From NCBI GenBank assembly GCA_023394965.1, contig JAEWZX010000042.1, positions 62,001 through 126,000 of the forward strand: a stretch of DNA of 64,000 bases. The letters are read 5' to 3'. The stretch is from Pseudomonadota bacterium (GTDB lineage Bacteria; Pseudomonadota; Alphaproteobacteria; Sphingomonadales; Sphingomonadaceae). Below are positions 33,527-42,506 of the stretch, piece by piece (position 1 is the stretch's first letter; each line of letters begins with the position of its first letter). Position numbers and translations under genes: made by a program. The notes under the pieces are model-generated. The model made no database searches, was not told where the DNA came from, and saw only the letters and a program-made list of their open reading frames with translations.

Positions 33527-33904
33527 GGGTTTTCTCCTGATGGAATGAAGGCGCAGGTGAGGATCACGAGGCCCACAAGCCCAAAGGGCTCCCTCCACTC
33601 TCTTCAATGGCTGTGGCGACCATCTATACGACCGAGATGGGGCGAGCAGGGATCGGCTAAGTTCCGTCCATGAGAGCAGTTGTTCTCAATGCGCGAACTT
33701 ATTCGCAAGCCCGTCATCAGCGGGCACAGGCAGATCAGCCGCTCGGACTTGAGGAAGGACGTGATCAGGCTCCGGCGTACGCGACACGGGAGCTTATCGA
33801 TTCATTCAGTCACCCGGAGGGAGGGAGAGAAGGGGAAGCTTGAGCGCAATCGGAGGCAGCGCTCAGATTCATCCGGACCCTGACCTCTTCAGCGGAGCCT
33901 TTGC
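33527..33904. other. 378-bp gap with parB leader and an orphan purine-rich leader
   Basis: The right-hand 80 bp next to parB form its leader: a minus-strand AGCCC-TTT-GGGCT hairpin after a GGAGGGAG tract. At about 33816-33850 the plus strand reads CCGGAGGGAGGGAGAG and continues AAGGGGAAGCTTGAGC, resembling the ardC leader, but no gene follows in that direction. This looks like the scar of a lost backbone gene replaced by the toxin-antitoxin pair. No ORF is convincing. Confidence 0.4.
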
Positions 33905-34261
33905 CTATCCGCTGCTAAGCAAGCGCTCTTCGAGAAGCGTCCGAAAATCCCGACGCGCATCAGCAATTACGAACACGGTCACCTGACCGGGTGCTGGCTC
34001 GGGCTGATACCTGTAGATGATGCGGAACGGAAAGCGCGACAATTGCCGAAAATCGGTGATCCCGAGAGCCTCAAGTTCCGGTGGAACCGGTCCTTTCTCA
34101 GGATTGTTCACAAGGGATTCGATAGACGCGACAAGGTCATCCAGTAGTGCGTTCGCACCATCGTCGCCATCCGGCCCGCGCTGCGTCAGGCGGCGCTGCC
34201 AGATACCCGCGAGATCGCGCTCCGCACCGGAGGTGATCTCGATCGCTACGGCGGCCGTCAT
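33905..34261 (-). CDS. ParE/RelE-family toxin
   Basis: 118-aa toxin of the ParE/RelE fold: AVAIEITSGAERDLAGIW, LSRFPFRIIYRYQ and TVFVIADARRD, ending in the RTLLEERL tail. ParE toxins poison gyrase; RelE toxins cut mRNA. The target here is not determinable. It lies 3 bp after the Phd-type antitoxin gene in one operon. Confidence 0.88.
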   Translation of the reverse strand: MTAAVAIEITSGAERDLAGIWQRRLTQRGPDGDDGANALLDDLVASIESLVNNPEKGPVPPELEALGITDFRQLSRFPFRIIYRYQPEPAPGQVTVFVIADARRDFRTLLEERLLSSG

Positions 34262-34264
34262 GGT

Positions 34265-34534
34265 TCAGTTTGACTTACCCCGTACGCGATTCGCAAGGCC
34301 TGCCACCGGGCGGGTCCGACCGGCGGCAACATCGGCTTGTCCGAGCGCCAGAAGTTTTAGCAGAGCGAGCGTTTCCTGTGCGCGCTCGTAGCTGGCGACA
34401 TCCTGCAGAACTGCCTTGGCTTCGCCATTCTGCGTGATGACCATTGGCCCGGCGCCATCTCCAATCTCCCGGATAATTTCGGCGCTGTGGGCCTTCAGAT
34501 AGCTGATCGGTTTGATGCGCTGGTCCAGCTTCAT
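34265..34534 (-). CDS. Phd/YefM-family antitoxin
   Basis: 89-aa antitoxin: PISYLKAHSAEIIREI, PMVITQNGEAKAVLQDVASYE (DNA-binding Phd domain), then a tail that binds the toxin. It probably represses its own promoter at the palindrome 34556-34573. It stabilises the accessory region. Confidence 0.9.
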   Translation of the reverse strand: MKLDQRIKPISYLKAHSAEIIREIGDGAGPMVITQNGEAKAVLQDVASYERAQETLALLKLLALGQADVAAGRTRPVAGLANRVRGKSN

Positions 34535-34555
34535 AGAACACCTTAGGACTGAATT

Positions 34556-34573
34556 TGGTCTCTATATAGACCA
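34556..34573. promoter_or_regulatory. Antitoxin operator/promoter
   Basis: TGGTCT-CTATAT-AGACCA, a perfect inverted repeat 22 bp before the antitoxin ATG; AAGGTG serves as Shine-Dalgarno. Typical Phd autoregulation. Confidence 0.65.
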
Positions 34574-34593
34574 GTTTAGGGCAAATGAGAAGT

Positions 34594-37500
34594 TCAAGGC
34601 TCGATTGCGATGCTTTGGAGGATCTCGCTTGCTCTCGACACCGGGGCAAATAGCCGCGTGCGGTAGCGGATGATCTCGGTGAAGCAGCCCTTGTTCTTGT
34701 ACCAGTCGAGGCGATCCGGCGAGAATCCGGTCAGTTCAAGGCGCTGTTCGCCGCCGACCAGCGAGCGCTTCACGGTGAGGGAATCGTGGCTCGCAAGGCC
34801 CAGCGGTTTGCCGCTGGCGAGGACGAGGTCGCCGATCTGATCTGCCGATGGTCCGACAACGCCGGAGAGGCCAAAGGTTTGGGCGATTGAGGCAAGGTCG
34901 ACATCGAGCGCTTCGCGGCCGATGATCGACTGGCCATCTTCGGCAACGAGCCGAGTGACGCGGACATGATCGCCAGGCAGGCGCTTCCACACTGGAAGCA
35001 ACAGCCCGGTGGCGAGATGGACGCGCTCGGTCACCGGTGAAGCAGCGGCCTCCTCTTCCTCGGCCCGCCAGGCGCTCGTGAACGCAGTGACGCCAATTTC
35101 TTCCCACTGGCTTTCACCGAGTGCCTCAAGCGTCCAGTTCGCGGACTTGAGCGGTCGCAGCAGGCGCCGACGTTCGATCACTTCCCCGTCGTCAGCAATG
35201 AGACGCCGGGCTGGAATCGACAGCGCGACTTTGCCCGAGCGCGCATTGCGCATCGGGATCGCGTGCGGGCTGCCAATCTCGTGCATCCGGACGAGGCGCT
35301 GCAATCGTAGAGGCCGAAGGTGCCTCGACACTTCGAGCGAAACGAGACGGGTCTCCGCTCCGGTCACGGGATCGGTGCGGAGAAGTTCGTCGGCAAGGAC
35401 CGTGAAGCGATCAACCCTCACGGTTTCCAGTCCCTGGTCGAGCGTTCCGGCCTCGCGCGCGGCTTCGATCCGCGCCTCTACCAACCCGAGATATTCGTCA
35501 AAGATTCCGTTCTGGAGCGCGATCGGCAGCGCGAGAATGCGGTTTAGCCAGCGCTGGATCGTGGGGAGATTGTCGGTCAGCCCCCCATCTGGGTTTTCGA
35601 GACGGAGGCCCGTTCGCTCGACGAATTGGCCGAAGCTCGTGGCTTCGAGCTTGCCGTCATAGAGCAGCTGGAACCAGCGGCTGAGCGCATCGCGCGCGTA
35701 ATCGCTTTCGAGATTGTCGGCCGGGTCGAACAGGTTCTGTCCGCCAGTCTGGCGCTGGCCGCGCGTAAGCGCGCCCAAAGCGTCGAGCCTTCGCGCAATA
35801 GTCGAGATGAACCGGCGTTCGCCCTTCACATCGGTGGTCACTGGCCGGAACAGCGGGGCCGAGGCCTGGTTGGTGCGGTTGGTACGACCGAGACCCTGGA
35901 TCGCGTTGTCGGCGCGCCAGCCCGGCTCGAGCAGGAAATGAACCCGGCGCTGCTGGTTCTTCGCATGAAGGTCAGCGTGATAGGAACGCCCCGTCCCGCC
36001 GGCGTCCGAGAAGACGAGGATGCGCTTGGTCCCTTCCATGAAGCTTTGCGCTTCGGCGACATTGGCACTGGGACTACGCCGTTCGAGGCGTTGTCGACCA
36101 TCGCGGCCAAGGACCAGCCTGCGGGTCCGACCCGTAACCTCGGCCACGGCGTCGGTTCCAAAGTGCTCGATAATCGCATCGAGCGCTGTGGCGATTGGCG
36201 GCAGTGCACAAAGCTGTTCGATCAGCGCATCGCGCGCAGCAATGGCGCGCGGGCAGAAAACGGGATTGCCCTCTCCGTCGCTCATCGCCTCGGAGCGAAG
36301 ATTGCCGTCGTCGTCGGCGAAGACCTGCATCAATCGTACCGGGAAGCTCTTCGCAAGATAGTCGATGACGTATTCACGCGGGGACAGATCGATATCGAGA
36401 GCTTCGCGTTCTTCCACGGTAAGGTCGGCAAGGCACCGGTCGAGCATGGCCTCGGCGGTCGAGACCAGCTGCACGACAACCGAATGCTCTTCGCCAAGCG
36501 CTACTTCCATCGCAGGGATCAGGCTCGGCAATTTCATCGAAAGCAGGAGCTGGGCAAAGAAGCGCTGCTTGGTGCCTTCGAAGATCGATAGCGCCGCAGC
36601 CTTGGCATTGCGGTTGAGCGTGTCGCCGCTGTCCTCATCGACCACGCGGGTTGCTTCGAGCGCAGCTTCGAGGTTGCGGTGAATGATCGCCCAGGCATCA
36701 GCATAGGCATCATAGATTTTTATCTGCGCATCGGTCAGGCTATGTTCGAGGATCTCGTACTCGACCCCGGCGAAGGACAACGCACGGGCAAGATAGAGCC
36801 CCTGCGCCTTGAGATCGCGGGCGACGAGCTCCATCGCTGCCACGCCGCCGGCACGGATCTCGGTCATGAACGCCTTGTGGGTCGGAAAGGCGGTCTCCGG
36901 TCCCCAGAGGCCAAGCCGTGAGGTGTAACCGAGGTTGGCTATATCCGAGGCGCCAGTGGCGGACGCGTAGAGCACGCGGGCGCGCGGGAGATGGTTCTGC
37001 AGCCTTAGGCCAGCCATGCCCTGTTCGGAGCCCTTGACCTTACCGCGGGTTGAAGAGCCCCCAAGCGCATTGGCCATGGCGTGGGCTTCGTCGAAAGCTA
37101 TCACGCCGTCGAAATCCTCACCCGCCCAGGCAAGGATCTGGTCAAGCCGCGTATCCTCGGCGCGGCCCGAGCGCAGCGTCGGATAGGTGACAAAGAGGAT
37201 GCCTTCGGACATCGTTACGGGCTGGCCGAGTTTCGAGCGCGAGAGCGGCTGGAGATCGAGCGGCAGCCCGCCGAGCGCTTCCCAGTCGCGGCGTGCATCT
37301 TCGAGCAGCCCCTCGTTCTTGGTGATCCAGACATGTCGGCGCTCGCCTGCGAGCCAGCGATCCATGATGACCGCGGCGATCTGCCGTCCTTTGCCCGCTC
37401 CGGTCCCGTCGCCGAGGAAGAAGCCTTGGCGGTAGGCGTGCCCGTCCTCGGAGAGTTCCAGCGAGGTGCCTTCCTGGCTAACCTTGAACTGACCCGGAAG

Positions 37501-38847
37501 ATCACGCGCAAATGCCTGGGCAGCGTAGACCAGTGTCTCGCATTGCGCTTCGGACAGCAGGCCATCGGCCTGCCAACCTGCGGGAAGGCGCGGGCAAACA
37601 TCGGGCTGCGGTGCCGCGACCGAACCCATGGCGACCGATTCCACGAGCGGGGTAGGATGAACCGGCGCGTCTTCGAACGCGATGCGGCTGGGGCGGTAAG
37701 GCAGGTAGATGCCTGCCTGTTCAGGCACCGGCGCGGGGTCGGCGAGAACAGAATAGGCAAGATCGATAGCATGCGCCCTGGCTGCTGGTGTCGCGGCGAA
37801 CGGCGCCACCGGCCGAATCGGCGCGCTTTGGGCCAAAGTCTTGCCAACGAGGCGCATTGGCTTCCTGATTGGCAGGCGATGGATCTTGGTGGAGGTCTCT
37901 ACGCGTGGCGGAAGCGCGTTGAGCAGCTCGTGGAGCGCGATCAGATCGCAGTTATCTCCGGTAATCGCTGACGAGGGCGCAGTCGACACCTTATCGATCA
38001 CGACCAGGCGAACGGCAATCCCTGTCCCGGTCCGGCGAAACATCTGCTCCAAGCGGACATTGAGCAGGAGCGACGCTTCGTCCTGTGCTTTGGCGAACGT
38101 GGAAGCATCAAAGCCGTCGGGCATGATCGCGACGATCCTCGCCCCACTGGCAGTGGCGCGGATCGCGCTGCGCAGGTGGCGCTGTGCCGCCGCACCGTCC
38201 TTGCCGCGTTCCTGGCTTCGGGCGAACGGCGGGTTCATCAGCACGACCGACGGAACAGGGCCGCGATGCAGGTCGGCGATCAGTTCCCCGTCATGCGCAG
38301 TGATCGTGGCCGTGGGGAAGATCTGGCCCAGCCCGTCTCGTCTTGCCGGATCGATCTCGTTGAGGATCAATGGAGCATTTTGGATACTGTCCCAAACGGC
38401 AAGCGCACCATTGCCTGCGGACGGTTCGAGGAGCGTGTCTTGCGCGCAGACAGCTGCGGCCTTCGCCATCAGCCAGGACAGCATTGGCGGGGTCGAGAAC
38501 TGCTGGAGCTCGACCTGTCCCTCGCTGCGCACGTGCCGCGGCGGCAAGGCTGCATCGAGCCAGTCGAAACGCGCTTCTGCTTCGTGCAGGCTCGTCGCCA
38601 GATCGATCCGTGAGGACTCTCGAAGCCAGAGTAGTGCGCCGATCTCGACCGCGTTGTTGTAGTCGTCGATCGTCCAGGCACCTCCCCAGCCCAGAACACC
38701 GGTCTCTTCGGCGAACAGCCCGGAAATGTCGGTACGGGTAAGGTGACGACCCGAAGCAAGAAGCGCGGCAACCCTAGCGCCAACAGCGTAAGCCAACGGC
38801 ACTGTCGGCAACTGCTCGCCCGCGGGAAACAGGTCTGATTGAAACAT
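34594..38847 (-). CDS. N6-methyltransferase / strawberry-notch-like helicase fusion protein
   Basis: 1417-aa protein. The N-terminal third is a methyltransferase-like domain: SAM motif LLEPSAGNGAL (139-149) and catalytic motif VVLMNPPFARS. The centre is a superfamily 2 helicase: Walker A-like GDGTGAGKGRQ, Walker B FDEAHAMANAL, FSDAGGTGRSYHADL and QGLGRTNRTNQ, as in strawberry-notch proteins. The ATG at 38847 (MFQSDLFP) follows CAGGAGG; the frame start at 38874 has no Shine-Dalgarno. Such proteins are common on conjugative plasmids and phage; proposed roles are DNA modification plus remodelling for anti-restriction or replication. Confidence 0.85.
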   Translation of the reverse strand: MFQSDLFPAGEQLPTVPLAYAVGARVAALLASGRHLTRTDISGLFAEETGVLGWGGAWTIDDYNNAVEIGALLWLRESSRIDLATSLHEAEARFDWLDAALPPRHVRSEGQVELQQFSTPPMLSWLMAKAAAVCAQDTLLEPSAGNGALAVWDSIQNAPLILNEIDPARRDGLGQIFPTATITAHDGELIADLHRGPVPSVVLMNPPFARSQERGKDGAAAQRHLRSAIRATASGARIVAIMPDGFDASTFAKAQDEASLLLNVRLEQMFRRTGTGIAVRLVVIDKVSTAPSSAITGDNCDLIALHELLNALPPRVETSTKIHRLPIRKPMRLVGKTLAQSAPIRPVAPFAATPAARAHAIDLAYSVLADPAPVPEQAGIYLPYRPSRIAFEDAPVHPTPLVESVAMGSVAAPQPDVCPRLPAGWQADGLLSEAQCETLVYAAQAFARDLPGQFKVSQEGTSLELSEDGHAYRQGFFLGDGTGAGKGRQIAAVIMDRWLAGERRHVWITKNEGLLEDARRDWEALGGLPLDLQPLSRSKLGQPVTMSEGILFVTYPTLRSGRAEDTRLDQILAWAGEDFDGVIAFDEAHAMANALGGSSTRGKVKGSEQGMAGLRLQNHLPRARVLYASATGASDIANLGYTSRLGLWGPETAFPTHKAFMTEIRAGGVAAMELVARDLKAQGLYLARALSFAGVEYEILEHSLTDAQIKIYDAYADAWAIIHRNLEAALEATRVVDEDSGDTLNRNAKAAALSIFEGTKQRFFAQLLLSMKLPSLIPAMEVALGEEHSVVVQLVSTAEAMLDRCLADLTVEEREALDIDLSPREYVIDYLAKSFPVRLMQVFADDDGNLRSEAMSDGEGNPVFCPRAIAARDALIEQLCALPPIATALDAIIEHFGTDAVAEVTGRTRRLVLGRDGRQRLERRSPSANVAEAQSFMEGTKRILVFSDAGGTGRSYHADLHAKNQQRRVHFLLEPGWRADNAIQGLGRTNRTNQASAPLFRPVTTDVKGERRFISTIARRLDALGALTRGQRQTGGQNLFDPADNLESDYARDALSRWFQLLYDGKLEATSFGQFVERTGLRLENPDGGLTDNLPTIQRWLNRILALPIALQNGIFDEYLGLVEARIEAAREAGTLDQGLETVRVDRFTVLADELLRTDPVTGAETRLVSLEVSRHLRPLRLQRLVRMHEIGSPHAIPMRNARSGKVALSIPARRLIADDGEVIERRRLLRPLKSANWTLEALGESQWEEIGVTAFTSAWRAEEEEAAASPVTERVHLATGLLLPVWKRLPGDHVRVTRLVAEDGQSIIGREALDVDLASIAQTFGLSGVVGPSADQIGDLVLASGKPLGLASHDSLTVKRSLVGGEQRLELTGFSPDRLDWYKNKGCFTEIIRYRTRLFAPVSRASEILQSIAIEP

Positions 38848-38922
38848 GGCAATTCGTCCTCCTGATGAAGGCATCGGGACACGCCCTCTGCCGGATCAGG
38901 AATTCGAGAAGCCTACTCTCCT
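38848..38922 (-). promoter_or_regulatory. Leader of the helicase gene with possible Shine-Dalgarno sequestration
   Basis: On the minus strand TCCTGA (38896-38901) is complementary to TCAGGA (38860-38865), the Shine-Dalgarno of the helicase gene. The preceding GAGGAGAG tract and TTCCTGA-CCGG element resemble the ardC leader. The inner pairing is weaker than in ardC. Confidence 0.4.
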
Positions 38923-39828
38923 CTACGGCGCCGCCTTGCGGCGCAGCCATGCTGTCAGTTCATCGTTCCAGTCTGTGTCGCGTGACGACGGCTTGCGAAC
39001 GTGGATCGTCCGCGCATCGCGGGCATAAGCGGCCAGGGCACGCGACGCAGCCAGCTCGCCGCCAGCATCGTGATCGACGAAAAGGTGAAGCTCGGTCACG
39101 CTCTCGGGTACGCTGACGAGGCCGAAGCGCTCATTGCCCAGGGTCGCCCAGACGGGAATGCCGGTGAGAGCATAGGCCGACATCGCGCTCTCGACCCCCT
39201 CGGCAAGGCCAAGCTTGCCGGAGGCCGGAGCGAAGAGGCGGACAGCTGCTTCGCCGAGCGCGCCGAGCGCGCGCTTCGGTTTGTCGAAATCGGCCTTGGC
39301 ATTGCCCGAAAGGAACGTGCGATGGATGGCGATCGGCCCCACGTCGAGGCTGACCGCAGCGATCATGGCCGGCAAAAAGCGGGTGCGCCCCTTCGGACCA
39401 AGCGGCGTTTGGGGATGAAAGCGGAGGGCCGGAGATGCGGCGAGGATGCCGCGGCTCTCAAGATATGCCTTTGCCGGACTGGCACGCAGTGGCTGTGCGT
39501 CGCGCCAGATCCTCAGCGCTGCCGCCGAGGGTTTGCTCGTTATGGTCGGCTCGGGACCGTTGATAGTCGTAGAACCTGAAAAGAGCGAGGTTGCGTCGAC
39601 ACCTTCACTCGCCAGAGCAGCCAGCACGCTCTGCTGATCACATCCCGCAAAACAATGGAAAAGGATCGCTTTTTGGCCGAGCGACACACCGAGTGACGGC
39701 GTACGGTCGTCATGCGCAGGGCAGCAGGCCATGCCCTTTGTGCCGGACCATTTGCCGCCCCGGTTTTCACAGATGCGGCGGGCGGCTTCTTCCAAAGAGC
39801 TTATCTTGGTGGAATATCGGTGGGACAT
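38923..39828 (-). CDS. CHC2-zinc-finger/Toprim domain protein (DUF7146-like)
   Basis: 301-aa primase-related protein. The N-terminal CHC2-like finger CCPAHDDRTPSLGVS and FHCFAGCDQQSVL is followed by a Toprim domain: LGLAEGVESAMSAYALTG and LHLFVDHDAGGELAA. Such Toprim proteins are found on plasmids next to strawberry-notch helicases and probably assist replication or priming after transfer. The ATG at 39828 (MSHRYSTK) is chosen; a purine-rich tract and AAAGGA lie upstream. It precedes the helicase gene by 75 bp in the same direction. Confidence 0.85.
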   Translation of the reverse strand: MSHRYSTKISSLEEAARRICENRGGKWSGTKGMACCPAHDDRTPSLGVSLGQKAILFHCFAGCDQQSVLAALASEGVDATSLFSGSTTINGPEPTITSKPSAAALRIWRDAQPLRASPAKAYLESRGILAASPALRFHPQTPLGPKGRTRFLPAMIAAVSLDVGPIAIHRTFLSGNAKADFDKPKRALGALGEAAVRLFAPASGKLGLAEGVESAMSAYALTGIPVWATLGNERFGLVSVPESVTELHLFVDHDAGGELAASRALAAYARDARTIHVRKPSSRDTDWNDELTAWLRRKAAP

Positions 39829-40043
39829 GGCACATCGCGATCCTTTCGGCTCGCTCACAAAGGCCCTCCTCCCCTCCAGCCCTTCTGTGTTGTAAGAACA
39901 GGTCGGAGGGGATTCACGTCTGCACTGCGAGCCCGTCGATTTGAGCGTCACATCGACATCGCCGCTCACCCGCGAGGTCTACCGATTTTTCGTAGTGACT
40001 TCTCACTAGCGCCATTGATCCTTATTGCTGCCCCACGACCTAG

Positions 40044-40286
40044 TCAGTTTAGATCATGCGACACGTTACCTAATCGAAAATTCCGGTCCGATCTTTCCTT
40101 TTGCAAATCGCGTCGTGCCTTCGGAAGGTAGTCCCGCCAAGTCCGCCGATGAGTGATATGGCTGATTTTGCCGGGCTTGCTCATTCCCGCCATCGCGGCA
40201 ACCGCCATTGTGCCATGGCCGGGTTGATCATTTTCACGAGCGAATAATGTCTTCGCGCGTTCGATTTCCTCGTCTGAATAATGCAT
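40044..40286 (-). CDS. Hypothetical protein (80 aa)
   Basis: Unrecognised basic protein starting MHYSDEEIERAKTLFAREN with GGAG 6 nt upstream of the ATG. Internal sequence KISHITHRRTWRDYL is protein-like. A longer frame to 40469 has no supporting start. The 215 bp between it and the Toprim gene contain nothing recognisable. Confidence 0.45.
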   Translation of the reverse strand: MHYSDEEIERAKTLFARENDQPGHGTMAVAAMAGMSKPGKISHITHRRTWRDYLPKARRDLQKERSDRNFRLGNVSHDLN

Positions 40287-40619
40287 TCGATGCTCCATCG
40301 GGTTGGACCTGCGAGAGCGTTCGAACGAAATTCGGCGAACCCTCTGCAGGGTCCGCCGGTTAACCTCCAACTGGAGGACGGGACCTCGGAATTCTTCCGA
40401 AGCTGTCGGCTTGTGCCGACATGCGTGACGTTTGCGATATAGTCGCTGAGACAATTCGCGCAACTGCACAGCGACTTTTGAAGTACGATGGTCAAGCCGC
40501 GGCCTAGCGACCGCTCACCAGCGCCTCTCCACTCAGTCATGGTCATTGTAAGCCTCGTGCAGGAGGCGGTGAAGCATCTTCCTTCGGTAAATCTGCTTCA
40601 AGCGAAAGAGCACAAAAAC

Positions 40620-40663
40620 ATGACATATCATTTCTATTTGCGGAATTTCGCATGATATGTCAT
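40620..40663. promoter_or_regulatory. Long-spaced inverted repeat, HipB operator candidate
   Basis: ATGACATATCAT (40620-40631) and its exact complement ATGATATGTCAT (40652-40663), separated by 20 bp, just before the hipB-like gene. Each arm is itself partly palindromic, which fits binding of HipB dimers and autoregulation. Confidence 0.65.
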
Positions 40664-40673
40664 ATATCGGGCC

Positions 40674-41015
40674 ATGCCCCGTTCGTCTCGAGCTGCTAGC
40701 GGACTACCGCCCCAGAGCCAACGTGCGATTGCACGGCTAGGTAAGGATATCGCCCTTGCTCGCCGCCGGAGAAAACTTCCTCAGCGTTTAATGGCCGAGC
40801 GCATGATCGTCTCGGTTCAAACGCTGCAACGCCTCGAAGCGGGAGATCCTACCGTGGGCCTCGCGGTTCTGGCGAGCGCCCTGCATGTCCTGGGGATGAC
40901 ACAGCGCCTTGCCGAGCTGGTAGCCCCAGACAGTGACCGGGCTGGCATCAGCGAGGATTTGTCCCGCCTGCCCCAGAAAACCCACGCTGTCAGCGACGAT
41001 GATCTGGATTTCTAG
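40674..41015 (+). CDS. hipB: XRE-family HTH regulator, HipB-like antitoxin
   Basis: 113-aa DNA-binding protein with a Cro/C1 HTH: LGKDIALARRRRKLPQRLMA and VSVQTLQRLEAGDPTVGLAVL. It is paired with a HipA kinase 6 bp downstream, forming a toxin-antitoxin unit; the operator lies upstream. Confidence 0.85.
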   Translation: MPRSSRAASGLPPQSQRAIARLGKDIALARRRRKLPQRLMAERMIVSVQTLQRLEAGDPTVGLAVLASALHVLGMTQRLAELVAPDSDRAGISEDLSRLPQKTHAVSDDDLDF

Positions 41016-41021
41016 CAAGCC

Positions 41022-42272
41022 GTGACGACCATCCGCACCTATGTCTTCGTGCATCTTGAGGAGGGGCCTGTTCCGGCAGGCCTTCTCACGATGACCGACG
41101 AACCGCGCAACCAGTTTGCTACCTTCGCTTACGGGCGGCGTTATCTGGAACGCGCTGACCGTATTGCGGTCGATCCTGTAGCTCTGCCGTTGCACGAAGC
41201 TGGAACTTCTCGAACATTCAGGACGGAAGAAGGCTTTGCCGTGTTCGGTGGCATTCGGGATGCTGCTCCTGACGGCTGGGGCCAATACCTAATGTACAAG
41301 GCGATGGGCGATCGCTTGCCGAGCGAAATCGATCTCATTCTGGCCTCGGGCGAACATCGCGTGGGTGCGCTCGCCTTTGGGCCGACGTCCGCCCAGCCTG
41401 AGAGAATTACACCATGGGGGGACGGCCCTGCTCCGGGCGAAGAGTTCACGCTCGCAGAGCTAGCAGAAGCCGCCGAACGAGCGCAGCATGTCGACGAACT
41501 CGACGAGAACCTGAGGGCGTTGCTAGCCGCCGGGTCATCTCTGGGCGGCGCCCGGCCGAAGGCTGCTACAAAAATCGGCGACAAACCCTGGATCGCGAAA
41601 TTTCAGAAGCGGGGAGACAGCTTCCCCGAATGCCGGGTCGAACTGGCGACAATGCGGCTTGCCAGCGAATGTGGTCTCGATGTGCCGCCACTCGACTTCC
41701 GCTGTGTCCTTGATCGCGACATCTATCTGATCGAGCGGTTCGATCGGATTCCTCACGGCAACTGGCTGGAACGCAGGCCCTTTGCTTCGGGGCTCACAAT
41801 GCTCGGGGCGCATGAGAGCGAGGTCAGCAGCTTCAGCTATGCCGATCTTGCAGGAGCGATCCGGCAATTCGGAACCGAAGTGCGCCAGGATCTACATGAG
41901 CTATTTCGTCGTATGTTGCTCAATATCCTCGTCACCAATGATGATGATCACCTGCGTAATCATGGCTTCCTGTTCGATGGTGAGGGATGGCGGCTTTCGC
42001 CGCTTTACGATGTAGTGCCGAAGCCGCAGCTGGGACTGGAGCGCCGGCTCGTCCTCGGCGTCGGGCCGGAAGGCCGCGCTGCAACGATCGAGAATGCTCT
42101 CGCCGGTGCCGCGGTCTTCGACCTCAGCCATGATGACGCGAACGCAATCGCCAAAGACATGAGCAGGATCGTAGCGACACGGTGGGAACAGCTATTCACA
42201 GAAGCAGGGATAAGCGCGGCTGATCGCAAGCGTTTCGCAACCTGCTTCCGATTGGCAGCACCCGCGTCATGA
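41022..42272 (+). CDS. hipA: HipA-like serine/threonine kinase toxin
   Basis: 416-aa kinase. Features: N-terminal couple_hipA region (FVHLEEGPVPAGLL), LGGARPKAATKIGDKPWIAKF (P-loop-like ATP site), LIERFDRI, catalytic NILVTNDDDHLRNHGFL and metal-binding LSPLYDVVP. HipA phosphorylates a tRNA synthetase and causes dormancy. The start is GTG at 41022. It completes a second toxin-antitoxin system in the accessory region. Confidence 0.88.
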   Translation: MTTIRTYVFVHLEEGPVPAGLLTMTDEPRNQFATFAYGRRYLERADRIAVDPVALPLHEAGTSRTFRTEEGFAVFGGIRDAAPDGWGQYLMYKAMGDRLPSEIDLILASGEHRVGALAFGPTSAQPERITPWGDGPAPGEEFTLAELAEAAERAQHVDELDENLRALLAAGSSLGGARPKAATKIGDKPWIAKFQKRGDSFPECRVELATMRLASECGLDVPPLDFRCVLDRDIYLIERFDRIPHGNWLERRPFASGLTMLGAHESEVSSFSYADLAGAIRQFGTEVRQDLHELFRRMLLNILVTNDDDHLRNHGFLFDGEGWRLSPLYDVVPKPQLGLERRLVLGVGPEGRAATIENALAGAAVFDLSHDDANAIAKDMSRIVATRWEQLFTEAGISAADRKRFATCFRLAAPAS

Positions 42273-42447
42273 TCGCAAACGCAGAAATCCGTTCATGGGG
42301 GCGCGTGCTTACCAAATATGGCATGGTGATTACCCGGTGATTGCTAGACGAGAAAATGGGCATCAAAAAACGCTAATTAATGATTATATATCAGTGTGTT
42401 ATTACAGCATAACCACTAAGGTCTGGTACTTCAGGTTCCGGCGTAAA

Positions 42448-42479
42448 TAGAAAGGCCGCCCGGTCACCCAGGCGGCCCC
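42448..42479 (-). terminator. Terminator of the OMP gene
   Basis: On the minus strand GGCCGCC...GGGCGGCC followed by TTTCTATTT, 28 bp after the OMP stop. The 230-bp gap around it shows no gene. Confidence 0.75.
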
Positions 42480-42506
42480 TTGCATCATGGTGTTCTCAGT
42501 CGCGGC

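Noticed and set aside
31511..33673. 720-codon open frame opposite parB
   Set aside because: It mirrors the codon bias of the minus-strand ParB gene, which has clear domains; the antisense product has no recognisable features.
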